DNA of 64,000 nt from a bacterium (lineage in GTDB: Bacteria > Bacillota_I > Bacilli_A > RF39 > UBA660). The notes below the pieces were generated by a model. The model was given only the letters and a program-made list of their open reading frames with translations, did no database searches and had not been told where the DNA came from. The stretch lies in assembly GCA_004563275.1 (NCBI GenBank), contig SFSZ01000006.1:1-64000 (forward strand), read 5' to 3'. A program made the position numbers and the translations under genes. This document shows, one piece after another, positions 8,996 to 17,391 of this stretch (its first letter is position 1; every line of letters begins with the position of its first letter).

Positions 8996-10027
8996 ATGGA
9001 AATACAAACTGAAACAATTAGAAACGATATAATTGAAACTCAAACTAAATTACAAGATCATAAATATCGTAATAAATATTTTAACTTTAAAGCTCCATGG
9101 GTCTTCTTTATGCAAAGAGAAACCAGAAGATTAACTCTAATCGAAGAATTTGAAGAAGAATTTGGTATGGAAATTGGAACTCCAACTATCATTCCTTACA
9201 TGGAAGAAAACACTCCAATTGCTCATTTTACTTATAATGATAATTATTATTTTGAAGCAAATGGTTATCAAATCTATGATTTAGAAAGAAGAAATGGAAC
9301 TGAAACTATAACCTTTGAAAGTAATGGAAAAGTAATTCAAAGTAGAAGAATGAATCATGAAATAAGCCCTTATCTATCATTTACTTGTCAAAGTAATATC
9401 TTTAAACCTGGATTTTATTTCTACCTAGAAGGTGATGAAGAAACTCCATCAATTGAAGTTACTCTAAATGAAAAAGGATTAACAAAAGAATATGATGAAT
9501 TAACAATTACTGAAACAGCCAATAAAGAAACCAAAACAACCGTTGAATATCAAATTCCTAATTATGAACTAGAAATATCTACCGAGTTAAATGCTAGTAT
9601 GGAAGTTGAATTAATTCAAATCACATTTGCCCCAAGAAATAAACATGATGATAAATATGTTGTTACTGCCACACCTTCAGATATCGAATTCTTTAAAATA
9701 GATTCACATGACCTAAAAACACCATTATCAAAAGAAGAAAAAATTGATATTCTGACAACCGATTATTTAAGTCTAACCAAAAATAACTTAATTGCTATCT
9801 ACCTAGTTAGATTATTTGAAGGCTTACAAGATAGCTTACTAAAAGATGGAAAGCTTAACAAAGATTACTTTGATAAAGATATTTTAGTTCAAATCTTAAA
9901 TTATATTAACGATGAAATGAAAGGATATTTACCAGAAATTTCATCACCATCAATGCATAAGAAAGTTGAAAAATTAGTTAAAAAAGATCAAAAAAGAATT
10001 GACAAAGTACTATCATTATCAAAATAG
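8996..10027 (+). CDS. Hypothetical protein, paralogue B of a tandem pair
   Basis: The 343-residue product shares its central beta-rich part with the preceding gene (see the SNG-V-x-S-R and SNIF blocks) but the ends differ. No signal peptide, membrane helix or catalytic motif is visible; it is acidic and probably cytoplasmic. It starts one base after the stop of the preceding gene behind AGAAAGGATT, so both proteins are made from one mRNA. Function unknown; a shared complex is a reasonable guess but unsupported. A terminator begins at its stop codon. Confidence 0.7.
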   Translation: MEIQTETIRNDIIETQTKLQDHKYRNKYFNFKAPWVFFMQRETRRLTLIEEFEEEFGMEIGTPTIIPYMEENTPIAHFTYNDNYYFEANGYQIYDLERRNGTETITFESNGKVIQSRRMNHEISPYLSFTCQSNIFKPGFYFYLEGDEETPSIEVTLNEKGLTKEYDELTITETANKETKTTVEYQIPNYELEISTELNASMEVELIQITFAPRNKHDDKYVVTATPSDIEFFKIDSHDLKTPLSKEEKIDILTTDYLSLTKNNLIAIYLVRLFEGLQDSLLKDGKLNKDYFDKDILVQILNYINDEMKGYLPEISSPSMHKKVEKLVKKDQKRIDKVLSLSK

Positions 10028-10050
10028 AAGTATTTAATTACTTCTTTTTT
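10026..10050 (+). terminator. Intrinsic terminator after paralogue pair
   Basis: AGAAGTA (10026-10032) pairs with TACTTCT (10039-10045) and continues into a T run. Confidence 0.7.
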
Positions 10051-10052
10051 TA

Positions 10053-10061
10053 TGATAAAAT
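10053..10061 (+). promoter_or_regulatory. Extended -10 promoter giving leaderless recD2 mRNA
   Basis: TGA-TAAAAT (TAAAAT at 10056-10061) ends seven bases before the recD2 ATG at 10069. With the normal -10 to +1 distance the transcript starts at, or one base before, the A of the ATG. No Shine-Dalgarno is present upstream. Confidence 0.5.
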
Positions 10062-10068
10062 ACTATTT

Positions 10069-12243
10069 ATGAGTTACATAAAAGGAAAATATAAAACATC
10101 AATTTTTGAAGCAACATCTGGCTATAAAGTCGGACTTTTTAAAGTACAAGAAACTGATGATAAAGAAATAGAAGAAAATAAAACCTTAACCTTTACTGGT
10201 TATTTTACTGAATTAAATAATGAAGATACCTATATTTTATATGGAAATTATATTTTTCATGATCGTTATGGGTACCAGTTTAGTGTCACTAACTATGAAA
10301 AAATTATGCCAACTGGTAAAGATGCTATCATCGATTTTTTATCTAGTTCATATGTTAAAGGTTGTGGAGAAGCCACTGCTAAAAGTATCTATAAAGTCTT
10401 TAAAGATGAATCATTAAACAAAATTAAAGAAAGCAAAGATAATCTTTTATTAGTTCCCAAAATGACTGAAAAGAAAGCTACAAGTATCTATAATTCTGTC
10501 TGTAAATACTTTGAAAAAGATGAAGAAATTATTAAATTAAAAAACATGGGATTTTCTATTAAAGAAACCATGGCATTAATAAATATTTATGGCGAACAAA
10601 CCCTAAATATCATTGAAAAAGATATCTATAACTTATTAGTTAAAATTGACTTTAAAAAACTAGATCGTATCTTCTTAAATAATAATGATAAAGAAGACCC
10701 AAGAAGAATTAAAGCTTGTATTATTCAAAGTATGAAAAACTTATCATTTGCCCTAGGAGATATTTACTTATCAAAAGAAGAAATAACTAAATACACTAGT
10801 GAACAATATAAAATAAATACCGACTTAACCCCTTACTTTGAAGAACTATTTGATATTAAAAAAATCATGATTCAAGAAGATAAATATTATCTAATTGAAG
10901 ATTATTTAGATGAACTATATATTGCTAAAAATATCCCATATCTAATGACTAAATCAAAATTAAATTTAAAGAACTTTGATAACGTTATTAAAGAATGTGA
11001 AGAATACCTTCATATTACCTATAATGAAGACCAAAAAAACGCTATCTGGACTAGTTTATCTAATAATATAAGTATTATCACTGGTGGCCCAGGAACCGGT
11101 AAAACCACTATAATTAAAGGTATAATTAATGCCTATGCTATCATCAATAAATTAAATAATCAAGGTATCGATAGACACTTATTATTACTAGCACCAACCG
11201 GAAGAGCCTCAAAAAGAATGAGTGAAACAAGTGGTTATGGAGCCAGTACCATTCATAGATTTCTTAAATGGGATAAAGAAAACAATATCTTTGGTGTTAA
11301 CGAATTAAATCAGTTACACTATAATCTAATCATAATAGATGAAACCTCAATGATTGATAACCATCTTTTTGCATCTCTTCTAAAAGGTTTAGATTTAACT
11401 AATACCCAAATAATTCTAGTAGGTGATGAATACCAATTACCAAGTGTCGGTCCCGGACTAATCTTAAGTGATTTAATAAAAAGTAATATTCCTCATATAA
11501 GTCTTGAACAAATCTATAGACAAAGTGATAATTCATATATACCAGAACTAGCTAAAAATATTAAAAATTGTAATATCGACGCATCAATCAAAACTAAAAG
11601 AGATGATTTCTCATTTATTGAGTGTCCTAAAGAAGACATCAAAAAAATAATGATTAAAGTTCTAGAAAAAATGAATGATAAAAAAGTTCCTGAAAATGCC
11701 ATTCAAATTCTAGCTCCAATGTATAAAGGTGAAAATGGTATCGATAATCTAAATATAACCTTGCAAGAATTCTTTAATCCTGAAGATAATCAGAAAGCTG
11801 AAGCAATCATTGGCCCCATCACATATCGTGAAGGAGATAAAGTTTTAAATCTAGTTAATGATGTTGATAATAATATTTATAATGGAGACATTGGTTACAT
11901 TGACAGTATCAACTTAAACTCTAAAAAAGATTTTATTATTGTTAACTATGAAGGTAATTATGTTTCTTATAAAAAAGAAGACATCAATACCATAACTCAT
12001 GCTTATGCCATCAGTATTCATAAATCTCAAGGTTCTGAATTTGGCTATGTCATTATGCCAATATCTTTAAGCTATTCCCGAATGCTTTATAACAAATTAT
12101 TATATACCGGAGTATCTAGAGCTAAAAAAAGTTTAATCTTAATTGGATCTTTAGAAGCCTTTAACCAAAGTATTTATAATAATTATAGTTATCAAAGAAA
12201 AACAACTTTAACCGAAAAAATAATGAATAATTTAAAAGATTAA
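10069..12243 (+). CDS. recD2: ATP-dependent RecD-like DNA helicase (RecD2)
   Basis: RecD2 is a 5'-3' superfamily 1B helicase active in DNA repair and replication fork maintenance, independent of RecBC. The N-terminal OB/HhH region (about 1-200, with KGCGEATAKSIYKVF) is followed by the helicase core: Walker A GGPGTGKTT near residue 340, LAPTGRASKRMSE, the Walker B/motif II IIIDETSMID, VGDEYQLPSVGPG, and the C-terminal ISIHKSQGSEF and YTGVSRAKKSL motifs. 724 residues is normal. It has no visible ribosome-binding site and sits directly on a -10 box, so leaderless translation is likely. A 48-residue membrane protein gene follows. Confidence 0.93.
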   Translation: MSYIKGKYKTSIFEATSGYKVGLFKVQETDDKEIEENKTLTFTGYFTELNNEDTYILYGNYIFHDRYGYQFSVTNYEKIMPTGKDAIIDFLSSSYVKGCGEATAKSIYKVFKDESLNKIKESKDNLLLVPKMTEKKATSIYNSVCKYFEKDEEIIKLKNMGFSIKETMALINIYGEQTLNIIEKDIYNLLVKIDFKKLDRIFLNNNDKEDPRRIKACIIQSMKNLSFALGDIYLSKEEITKYTSEQYKINTDLTPYFEELFDIKKIMIQEDKYYLIEDYLDELYIAKNIPYLMTKSKLNLKNFDNVIKECEEYLHITYNEDQKNAIWTSLSNNISIITGGPGTGKTTIIKGIINAYAIINKLNNQGIDRHLLLLAPTGRASKRMSETSGYGASTIHRFLKWDKENNIFGVNELNQLHYNLIIIDETSMIDNHLFASLLKGLDLTNTQIILVGDEYQLPSVGPGLILSDLIKSNIPHISLEQIYRQSDNSYIPELAKNIKNCNIDASIKTKRDDFSFIECPKEDIKKIMIKVLEKMNDKKVPENAIQILAPMYKGENGIDNLNITLQEFFNPEDNQKAEAIIGPITYREGDKVLNLVNDVDNNIYNGDIGYIDSINLNSKKDFIIVNYEGNYVSYKKEDINTITHAYAISIHKSQGSEFGYVIMPISLSYSRMLYNKLLYTGVSRAKKSLILIGSLEAFNQSIYNNYSYQRKTTLTEKIMNNLKD

Positions 12244-12270
12244 ACCCATAATAACATTAGAGGTGTTTTT

Positions 12271-12417
12271 ATGAAAGATTCATTAATGATGATGGTAGGC
12301 GCAGCAGCTGGTGTTGGACTATACATCGGATTATCAAACCTAACATCAAATAAAAAAGATTTAAAAAAGAAAATGAATAATCTAATTGATGATACAGCAA
12401 GTATGTTTAATAATTAA
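12271..12417 (+). CDS. Small single-span membrane protein, 48 aa
   Basis: ATG at 12271 follows GAGGTG with good spacing. The product starts MKDSLMMMVGAAAGVGLY, a glycine/alanine-rich hydrophobic stretch, followed by a charged lysine/aspartate tail ending SMFNN. This is the plan of small YtxH-like one-helix proteins, although no family can be assigned with certainty. It lies 27 bases after recD2 and ends 38 bases before a strong terminator, so it is probably expressed with recD2. Confidence 0.65.
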   Translation: MKDSLMMMVGAAAGVGLYIGLSNLTSNKKDLKKKMNNLIDDTASMFNN

Positions 12418-12455
12418 AGGTTGAATTGACAACAAAAAATTAAAACATAAACAAA

Positions 12456-12484
12456 AAAGGTTTTGAGTATAAAACCTTTTTTTG
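12456..12484 (+). terminator. Intrinsic terminator after the recD2 unit
   Basis: AAAAAGGTTTT pairs with AAAACCTTTTT around a short GAGTAT loop and ends in T. An in-frame TTG at 12463 lies inside this hairpin and is not a credible start of the next gene. Confidence 0.75.
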
Positions 12485-12498
12485 TGCCAAAATATAAT

Positions 12499-13473
12499 AT
12501 GAATAAAATTAAATATTTAAAGCTTAGAAAAATTCTTTTATTACTGCTTATTACATATTTAATCTTACTAATTATCAGAATGTGTAATATTTTAGAAATA
12601 TGTTATGCTATTATTAATTTAATTAGTCCTATATTTTTTGGATTTGCTATTAGTTGGATTTTAAAACCAATTGTCTTATATTTAAATAAATATATAAGTG
12701 AAAAGCTAAGTATACCTATCACTTATTCTATTCTTATTGTAATAATATCTATCATAAGTTATTTTTTTATTCCTGTTCTTATTAAAGAAGTAAAAAACAT
12801 TATTCCTTTTATAATTGATTTATTTAATAAAATACCTAAAGAATATACTAAAAATATTGATATGACTAGAATAGGTAAGAGACTTATTTCTTGTACATCC
12901 AATATTAAAAATATCTTGCTTAATATTTTTTATAGTGTTTTTATTTCTTATTATTTTTTGGTAGGGCATAAAAGTGTCACTAAATTTATATCAAAATATA
13001 CACCATCTTCTTTAATTAATGAAATAAGCACTAATTTAAAGTCTTTTGTTAAAGGAACTTTATTAGATACATTAATTCTCTTTATTATGAGTATTATCCT
13101 CTTAACAGCCTTTAAAATGCCCTATGCCTTACTATTTTCTATAGTTATATCATTAACTAATATTATTCCATTTATTGGACCTTATATTGGAGGAGTACCA
13201 GCCGTTTTAGTAGGTTTATCAGTTAATTTAAAATTAGGTATCACTATAACAATTATTGTCATCTTATTACAATTTGTTGAATCTAGTTTTATTCATCCTT
13301 TAATTATGAGTAAAAGTTTAAATTTACATCCCATTTCAATTATTATTAGTTTAATTATCTTTGGATATTTATTTGGTGTAATAGGTATGCTTATATCTAC
13401 GCCAATATTAAGTGTTATTAAATCTTTATATTTATACTATAAAAAAAGACCTAAGAAAGCTCTGAATAGATAG
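12499..13473 (+). CDS. AI-2E family transporter (PerM/TqsA-like)
   Basis: AI-2E family proteins are polytopic inner-membrane exporters or permeases; some export autoinducer-2, others act as ion antiporters, so substrate is open. The product is about 324 residues with seven to eight hydrophobic helices and the family marks FFGFAISWILKPIV near the N-terminus and TNIIPFIGPYIGGVPAVLVG in the C-terminal half. ATG 12499 is chosen because further upstream codons lie in a terminator. No Shine-Dalgarno precedes it and a TATAAT abuts the ATG, so the true 5' end is uncertain. Its last 23 bases overlap the convergent transglutaminase gene. Confidence 0.85.
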   Translation: MNKIKYLKLRKILLLLLITYLILLIIRMCNILEICYAIINLISPIFFGFAISWILKPIVLYLNKYISEKLSIPITYSILIVIISIISYFFIPVLIKEVKNIIPFIIDLFNKIPKEYTKNIDMTRIGKRLISCTSNIKNILLNIFYSVFISYYFLVGHKSVTKFISKYTPSSLINEISTNLKSFVKGTLLDTLILFIMSIILLTAFKMPYALLFSIVISLTNIIPFIGPYIGGVPAVLVGLSVNLKLGITITIIVILLQFVESSFIHPLIMSKSLNLHPISIIISLIIFGYLFGVIGMLISTPILSVIKSLYLYYKKRPKKALNR

Positions 13474-14359
13474 TCTTATCATATTCATGATCTGTAATCT
13501 TATAGTCTTCTAATTTTTTAGTATCAATTAAATAAAATTTATGAAGTAGGGTATCTTCTGTTGAATTCTCTAATACTGGATCATCCCAAGTTAAATCCAA
13601 ATGTAACCAGTTACCATTAATATATATTGCATTCCAAACATGAGTATCAGTAGATATTTTATAATTCTTAATATTAAATCTATTTAAAAATAAACTCATC
13701 GCATCAGCATAACCACCACATACCGCATATCCTTCAATTAAAGCCCCATAAGCTGTATTAGATTTATATTTACTAGTTCCTTTTTCTCTTAATACATCAT
13801 ATTTAGTATGATTAATAATATAATCATGGATAGCTAAAACCTTATCTTCATCACTCATATCATCTTTTATAGTACTTTTAATTATTTCATCTATCTTATT
13901 ATTTATTTTTATAATATCATCATCACTATATAACTTAGTTACCTCAACATTAACTTCACCACTATTAATCCCACAAGTAATCTTAACATTACTATAACTA
14001 TTAAAAGGACTAACAAAATTATTAATATGAGTAAGTATATTAGATTTATTACTTATATTTTGAACATCCTTAATACAATCTTTATATTCTTCTGGACAAT
14101 AAAACGTAAATGTATCATAACCTCTATTAAAAATAGAGTAGAATATACTATATAAATCATGTTTACTATAAGGGACAAAATCTTTACTATCAGAAACAAA
14201 TTCATAATTAGTCTTTTTATAGTATTCATTAGGATTACTTACTACAACTTTAGGTTTATTAGCTAAATACTTTGAAAAGTATGTAGATATATCATCCATA
14301 TAATAAAAACATCCTGCCACTATTAACAGGGTAAGTATCAATTTAATTATCTTTTTCAT
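13451..14359 (-). CDS. Membrane-anchored transglutaminase-like protein
   Basis: A transglutaminase-like (papain fold) domain lies in the C-terminal half: Cys in EGYAVCGGYADAM, His in DTHVWNAIYING and Asp in WLHLDLTWDDP form the expected triad. The N-terminus after MKK is one hydrophobic helix, so the domain faces the outside. The start at 14359 is preferred to one eight codons upstream because it is close to the promoter and gives a normal KKIIK signal anchor. Bacterial members are often proteases or wall-linked cross-linking enzymes; the activity here is unknown. It is transcribed alone, convergent with the AI-2E gene. Confidence 0.8.
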   Translation of the reverse strand: MKKIIKLILTLLIVAGCFYYMDDISTYFSKYLANKPKVVVSNPNEYYKKTNYEFVSDSKDFVPYSKHDLYSIFYSIFNRGYDTFTFYCPEEYKDCIKDVQNISNKSNILTHINNFVSPFNSYSNVKITCGINSGEVNVEVTKLYSDDDIIKINNKIDEIIKSTIKDDMSDEDKVLAIHDYIINHTKYDVLREKGTSKYKSNTAYGALIEGYAVCGGYADAMSLFLNRFNIKNYKISTDTHVWNAIYINGNWLHLDLTWDDPVLENSTEDTLLHKFYLIDTKKLEDYKITDHEYDKTIYSELS

Positions 14360-14368
14360 ATCATCACA

Positions 14369-14374
14369 ATTATA
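14369..14374 (-). promoter_or_regulatory. -10 box of the transglutaminase gene
   Basis: On the minus strand TATAAT ends nine bases before the ATG at 14359. The predicted start near 14362 gives a leader of only about three bases, so this mRNA would be nearly leaderless. Confidence 0.45.
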
Positions 14375-14395
14375 TAATAACAAATAAGCTAAAAA

Positions 14396-14423
14396 AAAGA
14401 AATGAAACTTAGTTCATTTCTTT
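14396..14423 (-). terminator. Intrinsic terminator of rpsT
   Basis: AGAAATGAA (14398-14406) pairs with TTCATTTCT (14413-14421). On the minus strand it is followed by a run of T. The rpsT stop codon lies in the loop, so one arm is coding. Confidence 0.7.
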
Positions 14424-14672
14424 TACTTTTTTATTTAATCTTGCTTTTTGTCTATCACAAGTATTTTTTTTCATTAATCCTTTACTAGCGCATTTATCGA
14501 TACTAGATAAAGTTGATTTTAGTAAATCATTAGCTTTTGCTTTATCATTTTCTTTAACTGCTTTTTCTAGTCTTTTCATACCATTTTTTACTCTTGAAGT
14601 ATATGAAGTATTACTAACAGTTTTTACACTATCTGTTTTAACTGTTTTTTTAGAACTTTTAATATTAGGCAT
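14409..14672 (-). CDS. rpsT: 30S ribosomal protein S20
   Basis: S20 binds the 5' and 3' minor domains of 16S rRNA in 30S assembly. The product (MPNIKSSKKTVKTD start, 87 residues) is small, very basic and helical, with the family block SRVKNGMKRLEKAV in the middle and KGLMKKNTCDRQKARLNKKV at the end. Start 14672 is chosen because GGAAGGAG lies at the right distance; codons further upstream are untranslated leader. It is monocistronic, with its own promoter and terminator. Confidence 0.93.
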   Translation of the reverse strand: MPNIKSSKKTVKTDSVKTVSNTSYTSRVKNGMKRLEKAVKENDKAKANDLLKSTLSSIDKCASKGLMKKNTCDRQKARLNKKVKEMN

Positions 14673-14704
14673 TAGTTTACGCTCCTTCCTTAAATACATT
14701 TATG

Positions 14705-14733
14705 ATTGTACCAAAAATTATATTAAAAAGCAA
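14705..14733 (-). promoter_or_regulatory. rpsT promoter
   Basis: On the minus strand TTGCTT (14733-14728), a 17-base spacer and TACAAT (14710-14705) make a complete sigma-A promoter, about 33 bases ahead of the rpsT start. Confidence 0.7.
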
Positions 14734-14741
14734 ATAAAATA

Positions 14742-14770
14742 TTGATAAAAAAAGCATTATTTGGTATTAT
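14742..14770 (+). promoter_or_regulatory. Promoter of the 14799 operon
   Basis: TTGATA (14742-14747), a 17-base spacer and TATTAT (14765-14770), with TG in the extended position. It stands back to back with the rpsT promoter. The leader then carries AGAGG before ATG 14799. Confidence 0.7.
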
Positions 14771-14798
14771 TGTAATAGAAAATAGAGGTTATGTGCCT

Positions 14799-16907
14799 AT
14801 GAATATGAATAAATTAATTAAAAAACAGGCTTTTTTATCTTTAATATCCTTAGCATTAATAGCTTTTATTGTAACAGGATCTTCTTATGCTTTATTCCAA
14901 AGTAGTGTAGTTGATAGTAATATTCATTCTATAACAACTCCTAACTTTGCTATTTCTTATTTAAATAGTTCTGGTCAAGAATTATCTAATTCTGATGCTT
15001 TAAATATTGATAATTTGATTCAAACTTCTGATGATGATGCTTTAGCATCTACTTCTAATATTTATAAGTATAAGATTACTAATAATGGTACTATTCCATA
15101 TCGTTTTATAGCATACCTTCAAGTAAATCCAGCTTATTTGCCAGGTGGAAGTAGTAATCCAAGTGGAAGCATTAATTTATTAGATTTATATTATATTAAT
15201 TATGAAACTAATTATGAAACAGTTGGAACCTTAGCAGGCGAACCTGGTCAAAGTAACACTAATATAATTCAAGTTTTCCCTGGTCCTTCATATACTTCAA
15301 ATGTTAATGATGTTATAAATCCTGGCCAAACTAAAGAATTTTATATTAGATTATGGCTTAGAAAAGATATTAATGTACCCAATAGTGCAATTGGTTCAGA
15401 AACTCATCTTCAATTAGTCATAGAAGGAGAATCAATGTCAAGTGATGAAGTAGCTCCAAAGGGGTGGAATACATCAGCATCTGGCACTTTATTAGCAGCA
15501 TTAAAAAATAATAATCCTTTAACAATACCCCAAACTCAAATAGGAGAGGCTTCATTACAAACAAGTAAATTAACTACAACTGAAGGTGATGGAGTTATGT
15601 ATGTTCATTTATTAGATTTAGCTGGAGAAACAGTAAGTTACTCTAATAAATATTGCAAATATTGTACTTATAATTCATTTCCTGACACAGCAACCTTATC
15701 TAATTCCGATATGTCATCTACTTTAAAAGGAAAATACATCTCTTATGATAATAAAGTATGGTATGTTAATGGTTTTAAAGAAGTATCTTCTGGCAGATGG
15801 GCCATGTATATATCTCTTCAAGAGACAACCTCTACAACTGATGAAACAACCTTTGCTGGAACTGAAGATAGTTTTGGAATATCTTATTATTACCGCGGAA
15901 AATCAACGAATAATTTTGTCCAATTTGCTGGCATGTGCTGGAGAATTGTAAGAATTGAGGGAAATGGTAATATTAAATTAACCTTATATAATCGTAATGG
16001 AACAAGTTGTTCTACAACAGGTAACAATCTAGCTTTTATTCCAAATATAAATGGAGACTATACCACATCATTTAATGATAATGGTAATGATAATGCTCAT
16101 GTTGGATATAAATATGGTACAACTGGTTCAACAAGTTTTATGCAAACTCATTATCCAATAAACGACAGTGTAATTCTAACTCAATTAAAAGATTGGTATG
16201 ATAAAAAATTAAGAACGTATGATTCGTATATTGCTGATACGGTTTGGTGTAACGATAAAAAAAGAGGTTCTGACGGAAGAACTCCTGAATACGCACCATA
16301 TAGTTATGAAACTTCAGCCTTTGCAAGTTCAAGTGGCTATGGAACCAATTTAACTCTTTACGCAGGAACTATTCGAAATATGAAAACATCAACCGGTACT
16401 TCTTCTGATACAAGAAATAAGAGCAATATAGCTGGTTATCAACAATTTACTAATATTGATATTTCAAGTGCAACACCAAGTTTAAAATGTGAAATTCCCG
16501 CTGAATACAATATATTATCAAACTTTACAGCCGGAACTACTAAAGAAGGAAATAAAACTTTAAATGGCTATAAAATTGGTCTTCTAACTCTTGACGAAGT
16601 GATTTATGCAGGTGGTTCTGTGTTAAGACCAAATGGAAAATATTATTTAATGGAAAATGCTAGTGCCACAGGTTCAACCTTAATGGAAGGATGGTGGACA
16701 ATGACTCCAGCTGGATTCTTCTCATTAGGCGATACTGCAAGAGCCATTATGTTTTATGTTAACGATAATGGAACTGGATTAATTTCATATACATATGCTG
16801 ATTATCCTTTAGGAATAAGACCAGCAATTTCATTAAAACCAACAGTAAAGATATCTAGTGGAAACGGAACAGCAAGTAGTCCATATGTTATAAGTTCAGC
16901 TAGTTAA
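14799..16907 (+). CDS. Secreted SipW/TasA-type surface protein
   Basis: The N-terminus is a long signal segment ending ...TGSSYALFQSS, the pattern of SipW-processed TasA/camelysin-like proteins. The mature part starts with a beta-rich domain (about 30-220) followed by a larger domain holding the block AGMCWRIVRIEGNGNIKLTLYN near residue 375 and WWTMTPAGF near 635, typical of large secreted proteins of gut Bacillota whose function is unknown. There is no LPXTG and no C-terminal helix, so it may be released or held by other subunits. ATG 14799 is chosen for its AGAGG site and promoter spacing; the upstream ATG-like codons lie in the promoter. Product is about 702 residues. Confidence 0.75.
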   Translation: MNMNKLIKKQAFLSLISLALIAFIVTGSSYALFQSSVVDSNIHSITTPNFAISYLNSSGQELSNSDALNIDNLIQTSDDDALASTSNIYKYKITNNGTIPYRFIAYLQVNPAYLPGGSSNPSGSINLLDLYYINYETNYETVGTLAGEPGQSNTNIIQVFPGPSYTSNVNDVINPGQTKEFYIRLWLRKDINVPNSAIGSETHLQLVIEGESMSSDEVAPKGWNTSASGTLLAALKNNNPLTIPQTQIGEASLQTSKLTTTEGDGVMYVHLLDLAGETVSYSNKYCKYCTYNSFPDTATLSNSDMSSTLKGKYISYDNKVWYVNGFKEVSSGRWAMYISLQETTSTTDETTFAGTEDSFGISYYYRGKSTNNFVQFAGMCWRIVRIEGNGNIKLTLYNRNGTSCSTTGNNLAFIPNINGDYTTSFNDNGNDNAHVGYKYGTTGSTSFMQTHYPINDSVILTQLKDWYDKKLRTYDSYIADTVWCNDKKRGSDGRTPEYAPYSYETSAFASSSGYGTNLTLYAGTIRNMKTSTGTSSDTRNKSNIAGYQQFTNIDISSATPSLKCEIPAEYNILSNFTAGTTKEGNKTLNGYKIGLLTLDEVIYAGGSVLRPNGKYYLMENASATGSTLMEGWWTMTPAGFFSLGDTARAIMFYVNDNGTGLISYTYADYPLGIRPAISLKPTVKISSGNGTASSPYVISSAS

Positions 16908-16919
16908 TAAGGAGGAAAT

Positions 16920-17339
16920 ATGAACAACGATATATTATTTGAAACAAAAGAAGAAAAAGAAGCGACTGAAAGAGTTTTAGCAGCATTCAAAGTAAAATCT
17001 TTAAATGAAAATATTGATGGTTTAGTTGCTGAAGTATTAAAATATGCAGTTCAAATCGATGACATCCTAGAAGAACATAGCTTACCAAAAAGATACTTAG
17101 ATAGAGTAAGCACTATTAATGAAAATGGCCGCATATCACTAGATGATGATTTAATCAAACTAGACTTCAGAGTTAAAGAAATTCTTGATGATTTAATTAA
17201 TAGGATCAATACAAGAATCTCAATAGTTAAAGAAGAAACAATCAATCTTTTAGGTATTCAAAAAGAATATGACCTAGAACATATTGATTTAGAACATGAA
17301 CTAGAAGTATCAATGTTAGATGAAAAATATTATTTATAG
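16920..17339 (+). CDS. Hypothetical helical protein, 139 aa
   Basis: Family not recognised. It has no signal or membrane segment and is acidic, with long predicted helices and heptad-like Leu/Ile spacing, so a coiled-coil adaptor is possible. AAGGAGG lies just before the ATG and the gene starts 12 bases after the secreted protein, so it belongs to the same mRNA. A promoter for the next gene follows its stop. Confidence 0.7.
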   Translation: MNNDILFETKEEKEATERVLAAFKVKSLNENIDGLVAEVLKYAVQIDDILEEHSLPKRYLDRVSTINENGRISLDDDLIKLDFRVKEILDDLINRINTRISIVKEETINLLGIQKEYDLEHIDLEHELEVSMLDEKYYL

Positions 17340-17356
17340 AAAAAATATAAATAATA

Positions 17357-17365
17357 TGGTATAAT
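17357..17365 (+). promoter_or_regulatory. Extended -10 promoter for the 17392 operon
   Basis: TGG-TATAAT (TATAAT at 17360-17365), 26 bases before ATG 17392, leaves a leader of about 20 bases with AAGGA. Confidence 0.6.
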
Positions 17366-17391
17366 ACGAAAACGAAAGAAGGACCGAAAAT

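Noticed and set aside
12463..12498. TTG or GTG start for the AI-2E gene
   Set aside because: Both lie in or just after a terminator hairpin without a ribosome site; ATG 12499 fits the family better, though its own 5' signals are odd.
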